Assembly (NCBI GenBank): GCA_017550115.1
Contig: JAFYLR010000049.1
Location: 1-35,018 of the forward strand
DNA from: Clostridia bacterium
GTDB lineage: Bacteria; Bacillota; Clostridia; Oscillospirales; CAG-272
Direction of reading: 5' to 3'
DNA: 35,018 nucleotides
Shown here: in pieces, positions 26,147-33,997 of the stretch
How positions within the stretch are numbered: the first letter of the stretch is position 1
Layout of the letters: every line of letters begins with the position of its first letter
Notes under the pieces: generated by a model
What the model was told of the DNA's origin: nothing
Database searches by the model: none
What the model saw: only the letters and a program-made list of their open reading frames with translations
Translations under genes and position numbers: made by a program

Positions 26147-27106
26147 ATGTATCGCATCGGCATAGACCTCGGCGGAACCAATATCGCCGCCGGCATAGTA
26201 GATCAGAATTTCAACATAATCGCAAAAAAAAGCATTCCTACCGTTGTAACGGAGGGTGCTGACAAGGTAGCTCTTGATATTGCAGGACTTTGTAAAGAAA
26301 TCACGGCCGAAAACGGCATTTCTATGACAGACATAGAATCTTTAGGCATTGCAACCCCCGGAATTGCAAACAGTTCAAACGGCGTAGTTGAATATGCAAA
26401 CAATCTCCCATTCTACAAATTTCCCATAGCAGAAATCGTTTCAAGAGAAACAGGAGTCAAGAGCATTCATATAGAAAATGATGCAAACGCTGCTGCATGG
26501 GGCGAAGCTATCGCAGGTGCCGCAAAAGGCACTTCAAATTCCGTTATGATAACTCTCGGAACAGGAGTTGGCGGCGGCGTCGTTATAAACAATAAGATTT
26601 ATTCGGGATTTAACTTTGCGGGTGCAGAGCTTGGACATATCGTCATCAAATATAACGGCCGTCAATGCTCATGCGGACGTAAAGGCTGTTGGGAACCATA
26701 TAGTTCCGCAACAGGCCTCATAAATATGACAAAAGAGAAAATACAAGAATGCGAAAAATACGGCATACATACACTCATGGCCGATATAGCAAAAGAGCAC
26801 GGAAAAGTTAACGGAAGAACCTCTTTTCTCGCATATAAAAAGGGAGATCCCGCTGCCAAAGAAGTCGTTGACAAATATGTTAGATATCTGGCATGCGGCC
26901 TTACAAACATCGTAAACATATTCCAGCCCGAGGTAATCTCGCTTGGCGGAGGAATTTCCAACGAAGGTCAAGCCCTCATTGATTTACTTCAGCCTTATAT
27001 AAAAGTGGAAACATATGGTGGCGGAGTTGTTAAGGCAACCGAGCTTCGCATAGCAAAGCTTGGGAACGACGCAGGTATCGTAGGCGCTGCAGCCCTAGGC
27101 ATTTAA
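26147..27106 (+). CDS. ROK-family sugar kinase (glucokinase-like)
   Basis: ROK kinases phosphorylate glucose or related hexoses and N-acetylated sugars in the cytoplasm. From ATG 26147 (GAGG ten bases upstream) the protein has 319 residues. The N-terminal ATP loop DLGGTN (7-12) starts the protein with no preceding helix-turn-helix, so this is a kinase rather than a NagC/XylR-type repressor. ENDANAAAWGE (110-120) carries the catalytic Asp112. ELGH (161-164) and CSCGRKGCWE (174-183) form the sugar and zinc site, with His164, Cys174, Cys176 and Cys181 as expected ligands. It is divergent from the sugar-uptake operon, which suggests, but does not prove, that it acts on the imported sugar. Confidence 0.92.
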   Translation: MYRIGIDLGGTNIAAGIVDQNFNIIAKKSIPTVVTEGADKVALDIAGLCKEITAENGISMTDIESLGIATPGIANSSNGVVEYANNLPFYKFPIAEIVSRETGVKSIHIENDANAAAWGEAIAGAAKGTSNSVMITLGTGVGGGVVINNKIYSGFNFAGAELGHIVIKYNGRQCSCGRKGCWEPYSSATGLINMTKEKIQECEKYGIHTLMADIAKEHGKVNGRTSFLAYKKGDPAAKEVVDKYVRYLACGLTNIVNIFQPEVISLGGGISNEGQALIDLLQPYIKVETYGGGVVKATELRIAKLGNDAGIVGAAALGI

Positions 27107-27122
27107 TATTTTCTATAACAAC

Positions 27123-27156
27123 AAAAAAATGCAGTTGCAAGAGCAACTGCATTTTT
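27123..27156. terminator. Bidirectional terminator between ROK kinase and DUF3048 gene
   Basis: A perfect 10-bp stem (ATGCAGTTGC 27129-27138 and GCAACTGCAT 27143-27152) with a four-base loop has a T run to 27156 on the plus strand. Its seven-A run at 27123-27129 reads as Ts on the minus strand. It lies between convergent stop codons, two bases from the DUF3048 stop, so it can serve both genes. Confidence 0.9.
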
Positions 27157-27157
27157 A

Positions 27158-28291
27158 TTATTCCGTAACAATGGGAACATAGTTGAATTCTATATTTTGC
27201 TTGTTGTAATCAGGGAAAATAGAGACAAACGTCTTACCTCTGTTAACAACCAGTTCTCCTCCGTCAGCACCGTAATATGTGATAGGAGCGTCCTGTGTCG
27301 GTTTGTCCCAGCTTATCTGCTCACACTTGCCACCATAAACGTAATATCCTACTCCGTTCTTATTTTCAGTAGTGATATCAAGATGTCCGGCCGAGTCTCC
27401 CATAGAAACCGTCGGGCAGAAGAGAATCAAGAGATTAGTGAAATTCATCTGCTCCCCTGTCGTACCGTCTATATGAGGAGAGTCCTTGAATTGATAACGA
27501 TAGTAAGATTTCGTAGCCTCATCATAATCAAATCTGATTTGCTGATAATTGGAATAAGGAAGCCAAATACAGCTCGCACTCTCACCGTCGATCACACGTT
27601 CTGCACCATATTCAACAAAATTAAAAGCGGTTTTTCCAACAAACTCTTCAGAAAGCTCTGTGCGATACTTTTTATAAGCTATACCATTCGCGATCTTTTC
27701 ACCCGTGGTCATAAGAGTATGCTCATAGCTCATTGTCTGAAGACGGTCTTTATCGCGGTAGAACATATCGGGAACATACATATTAACGCCGTCAAGATTG
27801 TTAATTCCACGCTGTTTTATTTCAACATAAGCTTTATCGCTTCCACCTGCGTGTACATATATAGCATCATGATTCTTGACAAGATCAAGATAATAATGAC
27901 GAGACGAACGAATAGAACCGATAACACCCAAGCTCTCGTAATCGCTCTTTACCACCATAAGTCTTGTAATTCCGCCCTCTACCAAGCATTCGTACATAAT
28001 GTCACACTTGGCAATTCCCTCTTGAGGAAGTGCACCACGCAAATTATTTATCATAATAGCAACAGGACGTGACGCGGAAAAATCATCAGATGCCGCAAGT
28101 CCCGTAAGAGGATTTATATACTCAGGAAGAACCACCACCGGCTCTGTTTCAGCCTCGGTTTCGAGTTCTGTGTCCGATACAGCTTCCGTCTCAGTCTCCG
28201 TATCAGTCCCCACAGAAGTGTTACTATCACAAGAACAGAAAACACTTACAAGCATTGCAAACAAAAGCAAAATAACTAAAGATCTTTTCAT
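27158..28291 (-). CDS. DUF3048 (YerB-like) lipoprotein
   Basis: This 377-residue protein is exported. A hydrophobic leader ends in SVFCSCDSN, which fits a lipoprotein signal with Cys near residue 22. A Thr/Glu-rich linker (about 27-50) would tether the domain to the membrane. The remainder matches the DUF3048/YerB family: NPLTGL, RPVAIMINN, ARPQ-like ALPQEGIAKCDIMYE, RLMVVKSDYE, GSIRSSRHYYLDL and AIYVHAGGS are characteristic. The biochemical role of the family is not established in what I know. It follows the small gene at 28304 by 12 bases, so the two form an operon, and it ends at the shared terminator. Confidence 0.88.
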   Translation of the reverse strand: MKRSLVILLLFAMLVSVFCSCDSNTSVGTDTETETEAVSDTELETEAETEPVVVLPEYINPLTGLAASDDFSASRPVAIMINNLRGALPQEGIAKCDIMYECLVEGGITRLMVVKSDYESLGVIGSIRSSRHYYLDLVKNHDAIYVHAGGSDKAYVEIKQRGINNLDGVNMYVPDMFYRDKDRLQTMSYEHTLMTTGEKIANGIAYKKYRTELSEEFVGKTAFNFVEYGAERVIDGESASCIWLPYSNYQQIRFDYDEATKSYYRYQFKDSPHIDGTTGEQMNFTNLLILFCPTVSMGDSAGHLDITTENKNGVGYYVYGGKCEQISWDKPTQDAPITYYGADGGELVVNRGKTFVSIFPDYNKQNIEFNYVPIVTE

Positions 28292-28303
28292 TTCAATACC
28301 TCA

Positions 28304-28582
28304 TTATTTATTTGCCATATCCAACCATATAAGTCCTATACCGAATGCGTCATAAAGGCCGTTTTTCTCACCCTGCTTGACTATTTTTGACGGATTTTCC
28401 GAATCCACTATCTGAATAAACACTTTATCGGGAATTTCGACGTCTCCAACCTTTTTATATGACATTATCTCCAAGATAAGAAAGCATTTATCGGTCTTAT
28501 CTCCATAACAGATAGTATCGCCCTCTCTTACAAGCGGTTTTCCCTTATATTCAAGGTATTTACCCTTTACCCTCTCTGCCAT
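28304..28582 (-). CDS. Small conserved-looking protein of unknown function (92 aa)
   Basis: I do not recognise a named family. The 92-residue protein is soluble and mixed-charge with no signal peptide or membrane helix. Its pattern of alternating hydrophobic residues (GKYLEYKGKPLVREGDTICYG, DKVFIQIVD) suggests a small beta-rich fold. The gene is credible because it has a strong SD (GGAGGAATTATT before ATG 28582) and a consensus promoter 40 bases upstream. It also sits 12 bases before the DUF3048 gene in the same operon. It is probably cytoplasmic. Cys residues at ~25 and ~33 are not arranged as an obvious metal site. Confidence 0.75.
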   Translation of the reverse strand: MAERVKGKYLEYKGKPLVREGDTICYGDKTDKCFLILEIMSYKKVGDVEIPDKVFIQIVDSENPSKIVKQGEKNGLYDAFGIGLIWLDMANK

Positions 28583-28622
28583 AATAATTCCTCCACATTA
28601 AAATTTATACTTTCGACAATAC

Positions 28623-28651
28623 ATTATACAATATTTTCATTTATAAGTCAA
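28623..28651 (-). promoter_or_regulatory. SigmaA-type promoter of the 92-aa/DUF3048 operon
   Basis: On the minus strand, -35 TTGACT (28651-28646) and a perfect -10 TATAAT (28628-28623) are separated by 17 bases. The start would be near 28616, about 34 bases before the ATG. I saw no terminator between the tmcAL stop and this promoter, so read-through from tmcAL is possible. Confidence 0.85.
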
Positions 28652-28671
28652 CGGCATTTTGTAAACTTGTT

Positions 28672-29892
28672 TTACTTGTTTGCGACAAAAGGATTCATTT
28701 TCTCAAAAAATCCGGCATCCCTCGGTTTTGGCAAACACATTGTAAACAATGCATCCGCCCTCTTAGATATTTCATATATACGCTCCGCAGACCTTCTTTG
28801 ATCAAAAGGACACTCTTCCAAAACTTTTTTTATGTCCGCTTGTCTTGTCGTAATTGCTATACTAGAATCCTTCCTGATGGCAGAAAGAAGCTCTCTCCCC
28901 TTTTCGTTTGCTGCCAAAAGATTGACATAAGGCGGCTCTGTTTTCATATCCTCGTGTGTAACTCCAAGTATTCCCGCAAGAAGCGTTCTTCTTATACGTG
29001 CATCCGTATATTTTTTTGTTGAAAGCTTTTCAAGAAATTCGTTTTCGTCCGTGCTTTCAAGTGCCGCCAATACTATTCTGTTCTCAAGACCGCCTCCCAT
29101 TCCTTCGCACCCGACCAAATGTTCAGGATCTGCCATACGCATAAAAGAATATAGACAAAATGAGTATTTTTTCATATCAACAGGAAAAGTCCCCTCTTCT
29201 TTTGCGCAAAGAAGCGTTTCATACGCCGCAGTGTTCATCTTTTCACCGATTTTCTCAAAATCTCCGTCAAAAACAGCCTTCCTCAGAGCAGTCGCCGAAG
29301 GATATCCCTCCGCCAGTTCCTCTGACAAAAAATTGTCTTCACGAGAAATGGTCAAAGGCCTAATGCTTGACGAACGCAATCTCAATGCTTTTATATACTC
29401 TATTGCCAAAATGTTATTTGGTGTTTTAAGAGCAGGAGACGAGCCGAAAATTTTCTCATACGCAGACTGTGCCGCCACCGCATAACCCATATCCCCCGAA
29501 TATAGGTTTTTCAGTTCGTTTTGAAACTCCTTCGAAAGTTGATTTTCAGCGATTTTGGACAACTCCGAAATATCCCCCGATTCACTGCCGAACACAAGAT
29601 CATCAACGCAGCCGAGTCTGTCAGCGATCGAAACTCCTGCAAACGCAAAATATTCGGCACTTGCAGCAGAATACGGCATAGGTAATTCCAGAACGAGATC
29701 AGCTCCTGCTTCTATAGCGGTCCTTGCCCTCGTATATTTATCGGTTATCGCAGGCTCTCCTCTTTGCACGAAATTCCCACTCATTATGCAAACAACTGTA
29801 TCTGCACCACTCTCGCGCGCAAAGCTCAATATCCGCTCGTGCCCCATGTGTAAAGGATTAAATTCACAAATAATCGCCGCAGTTCTTTTCAT
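28672..29892 (-). CDS. tmcAL: tRNA(Met) cytidine acetate ligase (TmcAL/YlbM)
   Basis: TmcAL activates acetate with ATP to form acetyl-AMP and acetylates cytidine 34 of elongator tRNA-Met, making ac4C, without acetyl-CoA. From ATG 29892 it has 406 residues, normal for the family. The nucleotidyltransferase fold starts at once: ICEFNPLHMGHERIL contains the HxGH-type motif at 15-18, followed by IMSGNFVQRGEPAI and FGSESGD. In-frame codons further upstream run into the divergent promoter region and have no SD. The SD for the chosen ATG is itself weak (AGAGGA at a long spacing). It is divergent from ackA, whose product also handles acetate. The link is suggestive only. Confidence 0.93.
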   Translation of the reverse strand: MKRTAAIICEFNPLHMGHERILSFARESGADTVVCIMSGNFVQRGEPAITDKYTRARTAIEAGADLVLELPMPYSAASAEYFAFAGVSIADRLGCVDDLVFGSESGDISELSKIAENQLSKEFQNELKNLYSGDMGYAVAAQSAYEKIFGSSPALKTPNNILAIEYIKALRLRSSSIRPLTISREDNFLSEELAEGYPSATALRKAVFDGDFEKIGEKMNTAAYETLLCAKEEGTFPVDMKKYSFCLYSFMRMADPEHLVGCEGMGGGLENRIVLAALESTDENEFLEKLSTKKYTDARIRRTLLAGILGVTHEDMKTEPPYVNLLAANEKGRELLSAIRKDSSIAITTRQADIKKVLEECPFDQRRSAERIYEISKRADALFTMCLPKPRDAGFFEKMNPFVANK

Positions 29893-29910
29893 AAAAAATC
29901 TCGTTTCCTC

Positions 29911-29939
29911 TTGAATTTTGGAAATAATTGTTGTATAAT
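29911..29939 (+). promoter_or_regulatory. SigmaA-type promoter of ackA
   Basis: A -35 TTGAAT (29911-29916) is followed after 17 bases by a perfect TATAAT (29934-29939). A leader of about 38 bases carries GGGAGG before the ATG. The tmcAL promoter must overlap this short divergent region, but no single minus-strand pair stood out. Confidence 0.8.
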
Positions 29940-29983
29940 TATAACCGTAAATAATATTATACACTATTTTGGGAGGTTTTTCA

Positions 29984-31195
29984 ATGAAAATTCTTGTAAT
30001 CAACGCAGGAAGCTCTTCTCTGAAATATCAGCTCTTTGATATGGAGAACGAACAAGTCCTCGCTAAAGGCAACTGCGAACGTATCGGCATTGATGGCAGT
30101 GCTATCAAGCACAAACAGCTTATAAAGGGAGTGGAGTTTTCGGAGCAGGTCGAAATGAAGGACCATGCCGACGCTATGAAGTCTGTTTTGGCAGCACTCA
30201 CAAGCTCAGAGCATGGCTGCATTAGCAGTATGGACGAAATAAATGCCGTCGGACACAGAGTTGTTCACGGAGGTGCAAACTTCTCCGAATCTATTATAGC
30301 AACAGATGAGATCATCGAAACGATAAAGGGACTTCGTGATTTTGCACCGCTTCACACAGACGCAAGTCTTATGGGCATCAAGGGTTCAACCACCGCTATG
30401 CCAGGCAAACCGCAGGTTCTCGTATTCGATACCGCATTCCATCAGACAATGGCTCCCGAAGCTTATATGTACGGTCTTTCATACGATATGTACGAGGAAT
30501 ACGGAATCCGCCGTTACGGTATGCACGGAACATCTCACAGATTCGTTTCGGGCGAAATGATAAAGCTTCTCGACAAGCCTGCGGAAGATACGAAGATAGT
30601 AACATGTCATCTCGGAAACGGTTCTTCTATCACAGCTGTTAAGGGCGGAAAGGTTGTTGACACAACTATGGGCTTCACGCCTTTAGCAGGCGTTCTTATG
30701 GGAACAAGAAGTGGTGATCTTGACCCCGCCATCGTAACGTATATAATGGAAAAGAAGGGTTATACCACCTCCGAGATGAACGACTATATGAACAAGAAGT
30801 GCGGTTTCCTCGGAATCGGCGGGCATGCAGACTGCCGTGACATTGAGAGTGCCGCAAAATCGGGGGATGATAAGGCTCAGCTCGTTCTCGATATGCTTGC
30901 ATATCAGGTAACAAAGTACATCGGTTCTTATACTGCCGCTATGGGAGGCCTTGATGCTATCGTATTCACAGCGGGTATCGGCGAAAACACACCCTCGCTT
31001 CGAAAAGCAATCGCAGATAAACTTGCACCATTCGGTGTCAAGATCGACGACGAAGTAAATGCAAAGGCACGTGTTCAAAGCAACATCATCAAGCTTTCTA
31101 CTGATGATTCGTCGGTTAAGCTTTATCTCATTCCTACAAATGAGGAGCTTGTAATCGCAAGAGATACAGCACGTCTTGTTGCTGACATAGTTTGA
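29984..31195 (+). CDS. ackA: Acetate kinase
   Basis: AckA converts acetyl-phosphate and ADP to acetate and ATP, the energy-yielding end of acetogenic fermentation. From ATG 29984 (GGGAGG seven bases upstream) the protein has 403 residues, full length. Family motifs are complete: MKILVINAGSSSLKYQLFD at the N-terminus, GHRVVHGG, DTAFHQTM, YGMHGTSHRF, CHLGNGSSI, GTRSGDLDPAI and FTAGIGENTPSLR. It has its own promoter and a 12-bp hairpin terminator, so it is monocistronic here. The usual partner pta is not in the window. Confidence 0.97.
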   Translation: MKILVINAGSSSLKYQLFDMENEQVLAKGNCERIGIDGSAIKHKQLIKGVEFSEQVEMKDHADAMKSVLAALTSSEHGCISSMDEINAVGHRVVHGGANFSESIIATDEIIETIKGLRDFAPLHTDASLMGIKGSTTAMPGKPQVLVFDTAFHQTMAPEAYMYGLSYDMYEEYGIRRYGMHGTSHRFVSGEMIKLLDKPAEDTKIVTCHLGNGSSITAVKGGKVVDTTMGFTPLAGVLMGTRSGDLDPAIVTYIMEKKGYTTSEMNDYMNKKCGFLGIGGHADCRDIESAAKSGDDKAQLVLDMLAYQVTKYIGSYTAAMGGLDAIVFTAGIGENTPSLRKAIADKLAPFGVKIDDEVNAKARVQSNIIKLSTDDSSVKLYLIPTNEELVIARDTARLVADIV

Positions 31196-31207
31196 TAAAT
31201 TTATTTA

Positions 31208-31240
31208 ACAGAGGCTGTTTCAAGAACAGCCTCTGTTTTT
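31208..31240 (+). terminator. Terminator of ackA
   Basis: A perfect 12-bp stem (31208-31219 with 31225-31236) closes a five-base loop and is followed by a T run (31236-31240), 13 bases after the ackA stop. Confidence 0.92.
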
Positions 31241-31315
31241 GGTTAAAATATAAAACCAACATAATAACACACCTCGACAAAATCCAGCATAATATATTAT
31301 GGAAGGAGGTGCAAT

Positions 31316-31558
31316 ATGAATAGTATGTTGGTTTGTACCGCTTCAATGGCCTCACAGACTTATGCTCTTAAAGCGCAAAAAGCACTCTCGGGTGCAGCTA
31401 TCCCGAGCCGTGTCGTCAGATTAGACGGCGCAAAAAGCAAAAAAGGATGTTCTTTTGGAGTTGAATTTCCCTGCGGTCAAAAAAGAAATGTAGAAAACGT
31501 CCTCAGCTCTGCTCGAATAAGGGTTAAGCACTATTATCAAGGGGACGTTGAAATATGA
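31316..31558 (+). CDS. DUF3343 putative Se/S carrier-like protein
   Basis: This 80-residue protein matches the DUF3343 family, which Pfam names as Se/S-carrier-like. It is small and soluble, with Cys7 near the N-terminus (MLVCTASMASQ) and two later Cys residues (Cys45 and Cys53, GCSFGVEFPC). A cysteine could carry persulfide or perselenide, but that is inferred from the family name and context. The SD AAGGAGGT (31303-31310) is near perfect. The stop overlaps the start of the cysteine desulfurase gene in an ATGA arrangement, strongly suggesting joint function: the desulfurase would release sulfur or selenium and this protein would accept it. I found no convincing promoter in the 75 bases after the ackA terminator. 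Confidence 0.85.
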   Translation: MNSMLVCTASMASQTYALKAQKALSGAAIPSRVVRLDGAKSKKGCSFGVEFPCGQKRNVENVLSSARIRVKHYYQGDVEI

Positions 31559-32700
31559 TATATCTTGATAACGCCGCAACAAGCTTTCCAAAACCGCCGA
31601 GCGTTTTAAGGGAGGTCGAACGGTGCATAGAAAATTATTGCGGAAATCCCGGAAGAGGTTCACACACCCTATCCAGAAGATCCGCTGAAAAGGTTTACGA
31701 AACAAGAGAGCTGATAGCTGATTTTTTCGGCTCATCTTCTCCCGAAAACGTATTTTTCACCTATAACGACACTTATGTGTTAAATATTTTGATAAAAGGG
31801 CTCGCTCAGGTTGGAGACCACGTAATAATCAGCGACATGGAACACAATTCTGTATATCGCCCTATAGATGCCTTAAAAAGAAAAGGTCTGATAAATTATG
31901 ATATCTTCAATTCCATGTGTCTGTCCGAGAACCGAAGTGCACAAAAGATCTGCGATAATATAAGAGCCTTGATAAGACCAAATACAAAAATGCTGATAGC
32001 TTCCCACGCTTCAAACATCTGCTCTGCTTCTCTTCCTCTGAAAGAAATAGGCACTCTTTGTCAAGCTTACGGCATAATTTTTATAGTTGACGCAGCACAA
32101 TCGGCAGGGCACTTGCCGATAGATATTAAAAAGATGAATATAAGTGCATTGTGTGCTCCCGGTCACAAGGGTTTATTCGGAATACAGGGCAGCGGATTTG
32201 CTGTTTTGGCTGATGACATTCTTCCCGAGGTGCTGATTGAAGGCGGAAGCGGTGTGAATTCTCTGAGCACCGAGATGCCGGACTCTCCTCCCGAGAGATA
32301 CGAAGCGGGTACACTATCCGTTCCCGCCATAGTATCGCTCGGTGCGGGAATAAAGCATTTACGCAGGCAAACCGTAGAGCAGATACACGAGCACGAATCA
32401 GGTCTTTACAAAAGTCTTTTGACGATGCTCTCGGACATTCCGAGAATAAAAGTATATGCTCCGGATCATGTCGGCTCAACACTGCTTTTTAATATAGATG
32501 GTATTCCATGTGAAAGAGTGGCAGATATGCTTGACAGATGCGGTATATGTGTGCGAAGCGGATACCATTGCTCACCGCTCGGTCACCGCACTCTCGGCAC
32601 ACTCGATAGCGGTGCTGTCAGAATAAGCTTCGGAGCCTTTAACGAAAAAAAAGATCTTGAGCAACTTTATTTAGCATTAAAGAAAATATCAAAAAAATAA
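31555..32700 (+). CDS. Cysteine desulfurase family protein (class V aminotransferase fold)
   Basis: This PLP enzyme should remove sulfur (or selenium) from cysteine (or selenocysteine). The 381-residue protein has the group II (Csd/SufS-like) layout. It opens IYLDNAATSFPKP and has EHNS with His97, VDAAQSAGH with Asp179, and GHKG with the PLP lysine Lys205. The catalytic loop RSGYHCSP carries Cys339. Its start overlaps the DUF3343 stop by four bases. No suf or isc scaffold gene is adjacent, so it is more likely a dedicated donor for its small partner than the general Fe-S enzyme. A 19-bp perfect hairpin follows immediately. Confidence 0.92.
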   Translation: MIYLDNAATSFPKPPSVLREVERCIENYCGNPGRGSHTLSRRSAEKVYETRELIADFFGSSSPENVFFTYNDTYVLNILIKGLAQVGDHVIISDMEHNSVYRPIDALKRKGLINYDIFNSMCLSENRSAQKICDNIRALIRPNTKMLIASHASNICSASLPLKEIGTLCQAYGIIFIVDAAQSAGHLPIDIKKMNISALCAPGHKGLFGIQGSGFAVLADDILPEVLIEGGSGVNSLSTEMPDSPPERYEAGTLSVPAIVSLGAGIKHLRRQTVEQIHEHESGLYKSLLTMLSDIPRIKVYAPDHVGSTLLFNIDGIPCERVADMLDRCGICVRSGYHCSPLGHRTLGTLDSGAVRISFGAFNEKKDLEQLYLALKKISKK

Positions 32701-32741
32701 ATAAGAAAAGCTGTTGCACGATGTGCAACAGCTTTTCTTAT
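32701..32741. terminator. Convergent terminator (19-bp perfect inverted repeat)
   Basis: Arms 32701-32719 and 32723-32741 are perfectly complementary with a three-base loop. The stem begins at the desulfurase stop and contains the stop codon of the minus-strand peptidoglycan-binding gene (32738-32740). T runs are present within the right arm on either strand. It probably ends both transcripts. Confidence 0.8.
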
Positions 32742-33997
32742 CCCTCGGCAAGACGCACAACAGTATACCATGTAGCAGGGCCAGTCACCCCGTTTGATGT
32801 CAACCCGTTATTTTCTTGAATTATTCTTATAGCGTTTGCCGTGCCCTGACCGTATATACCGTCAACGGTAACTCTCGGTATATAAGAATAATTATCAGCT
32901 GCTATATTTATAAATGTTTGTAATTGTCTTACGTCCTCGCCCTCAATCCCAACAGAAAGCACTCTCCCCGGATATATCTCGGCCGCAATATCCGAATATT
33001 CGGGAGGCAAAGAGGTAATAATACGTAAATAAGCATCGGTTATGGCATTCCATGTTTCTCTGCCTATGATTCCGTCAGCTACAAGCCCCTGTTGCTCTTG
33101 AAAAGCGGTGACGGCAGCTCGTGTTGCATCATCAAAAACTCCTGTAAGAGATACCTGCGGTATCTCGTTGTCAAAATAGCCTATCACCGCAAGATAGTAC
33201 TGAATCGCTCTGACCTGCGGTCCGCTGTCTCCCAACTGAAGCTGTCTCGGATATATCCTGTCAACATCCTCTATCGTAAGTCCCTCGCTTTGAAGGTCTG
33301 CCAAGCCTTTGACTGCATTGAATATAGATTTTATCCTATACCAAGTTGCCTTCCCCACGATCCCATCGGGTGTTAAATTAAATGTTCTCTGAAAAGCACG
33401 GACAGCCTCCTCTGTTTGAACGTCAAAAATACCGTTAGGTTCAAGTCGGGGAGAAATGGCAGGGTAATTTACGCCTATCCTGTTGAGCTGGCGCTGTATT
33501 GTCCGCACGTCCTCCCCCTGAGAGCCTAAACGCAAAGGTGCACCGGGATAAGAAGGAAGTGCTCTTGAGGTGGGAGCGTTAAAAACAAGATTTATATTAT
33601 CCCCATAGTAATATTGAAGTATCTCATACGGAGTTAATCCCTCTCTCGCAAGATCAACCGACCCCCACTGAGAAAGCCCCTCACAGCTTACTTCTATACC
33701 ATCACAATACTGTGCAAAAAGAGGCTCAACAAACCCCTGTCGGACAATATAATCATTAAAAATGTCGTCAACTATACTCGAAACACTGTCATAAATATCT
33801 CTTCCGTTCACAAACGATTGATCAAAACGGGTGGAGTTGGTTATATCAAAATCATATCCGCGACTTCGATAATATTCGGTGAATATTCTGTTCAGTGCAA
33901 ATGAAATCTGTGCGTAAATGTTGGATCTGAGCGCACTCTCGGGCCAGGTGGGGTATATTTCACTTGAACACGAATGTTGATTATAAAAATTATACTT
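32738..33997 (-). pseudogene. SpoIID-like/triple PG_binding_1 protein, 5' end removed by integrated element
   Basis: The reading frame is open for 419 codons from 33997 but has no ATG, and its only start is an SD-less GTG at 33811. Homology clearly begins upstream of that GTG: SSEIYPTWPESALR, YAQISFALNR and RGYDFDITNST resemble the SpoIID/LytB-type domain, including its conserved Glu-Pro segment. After it come three PG_binding_1 repeats, each with an LQLGDSGPQVRAIQ-type start and a DGIxGxxTW-type end. Such proteins bind cell wall or spore cortex. The missing start and first part of the domain should lie beyond the element to the right. The copy is therefore broken as it stands, but it could be restored if the element excises precisely. 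Confidence 0.8.
33959..33997. other. Likely attachment-site junction of the integrated element
   Basis: Family-like sequence of the interrupted gene ends around codons SSEIYP (33967-33950). The recombinase stop codon is at 33992-33990 and the gene's open frame is closed by a stop at 34000-33998. The crossover therefore lies in this short interval. Serine recombinases need only a 2-bp core, so no long direct repeat is expected, and the other junction is outside the window. Confidence 0.55.

Noticed and set aside
27197..28072. 291-codon open frame antisense to the DUF3048 gene
   Set aside because: It lacks an SD and recognisable domains, has an odd Ile/Arg-rich composition, and lies fully inside a well-supported gene on the other strand.
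31239..31300. Possible promoter for the DUF3343 gene
   Set aside because: Candidate boxes (TTGGTT/TAATAA with 17 bases, or TCGACA/TATTAT with 15) match the consensus poorly or place the start too near the SD.
32738..33811. Intact 357-aa peptidoglycan-binding gene starting at GTG 33811
   Set aside because: No SD precedes this GTG and family-like sequence continues upstream of it to the element junction, so the gene is truncated rather than complete.
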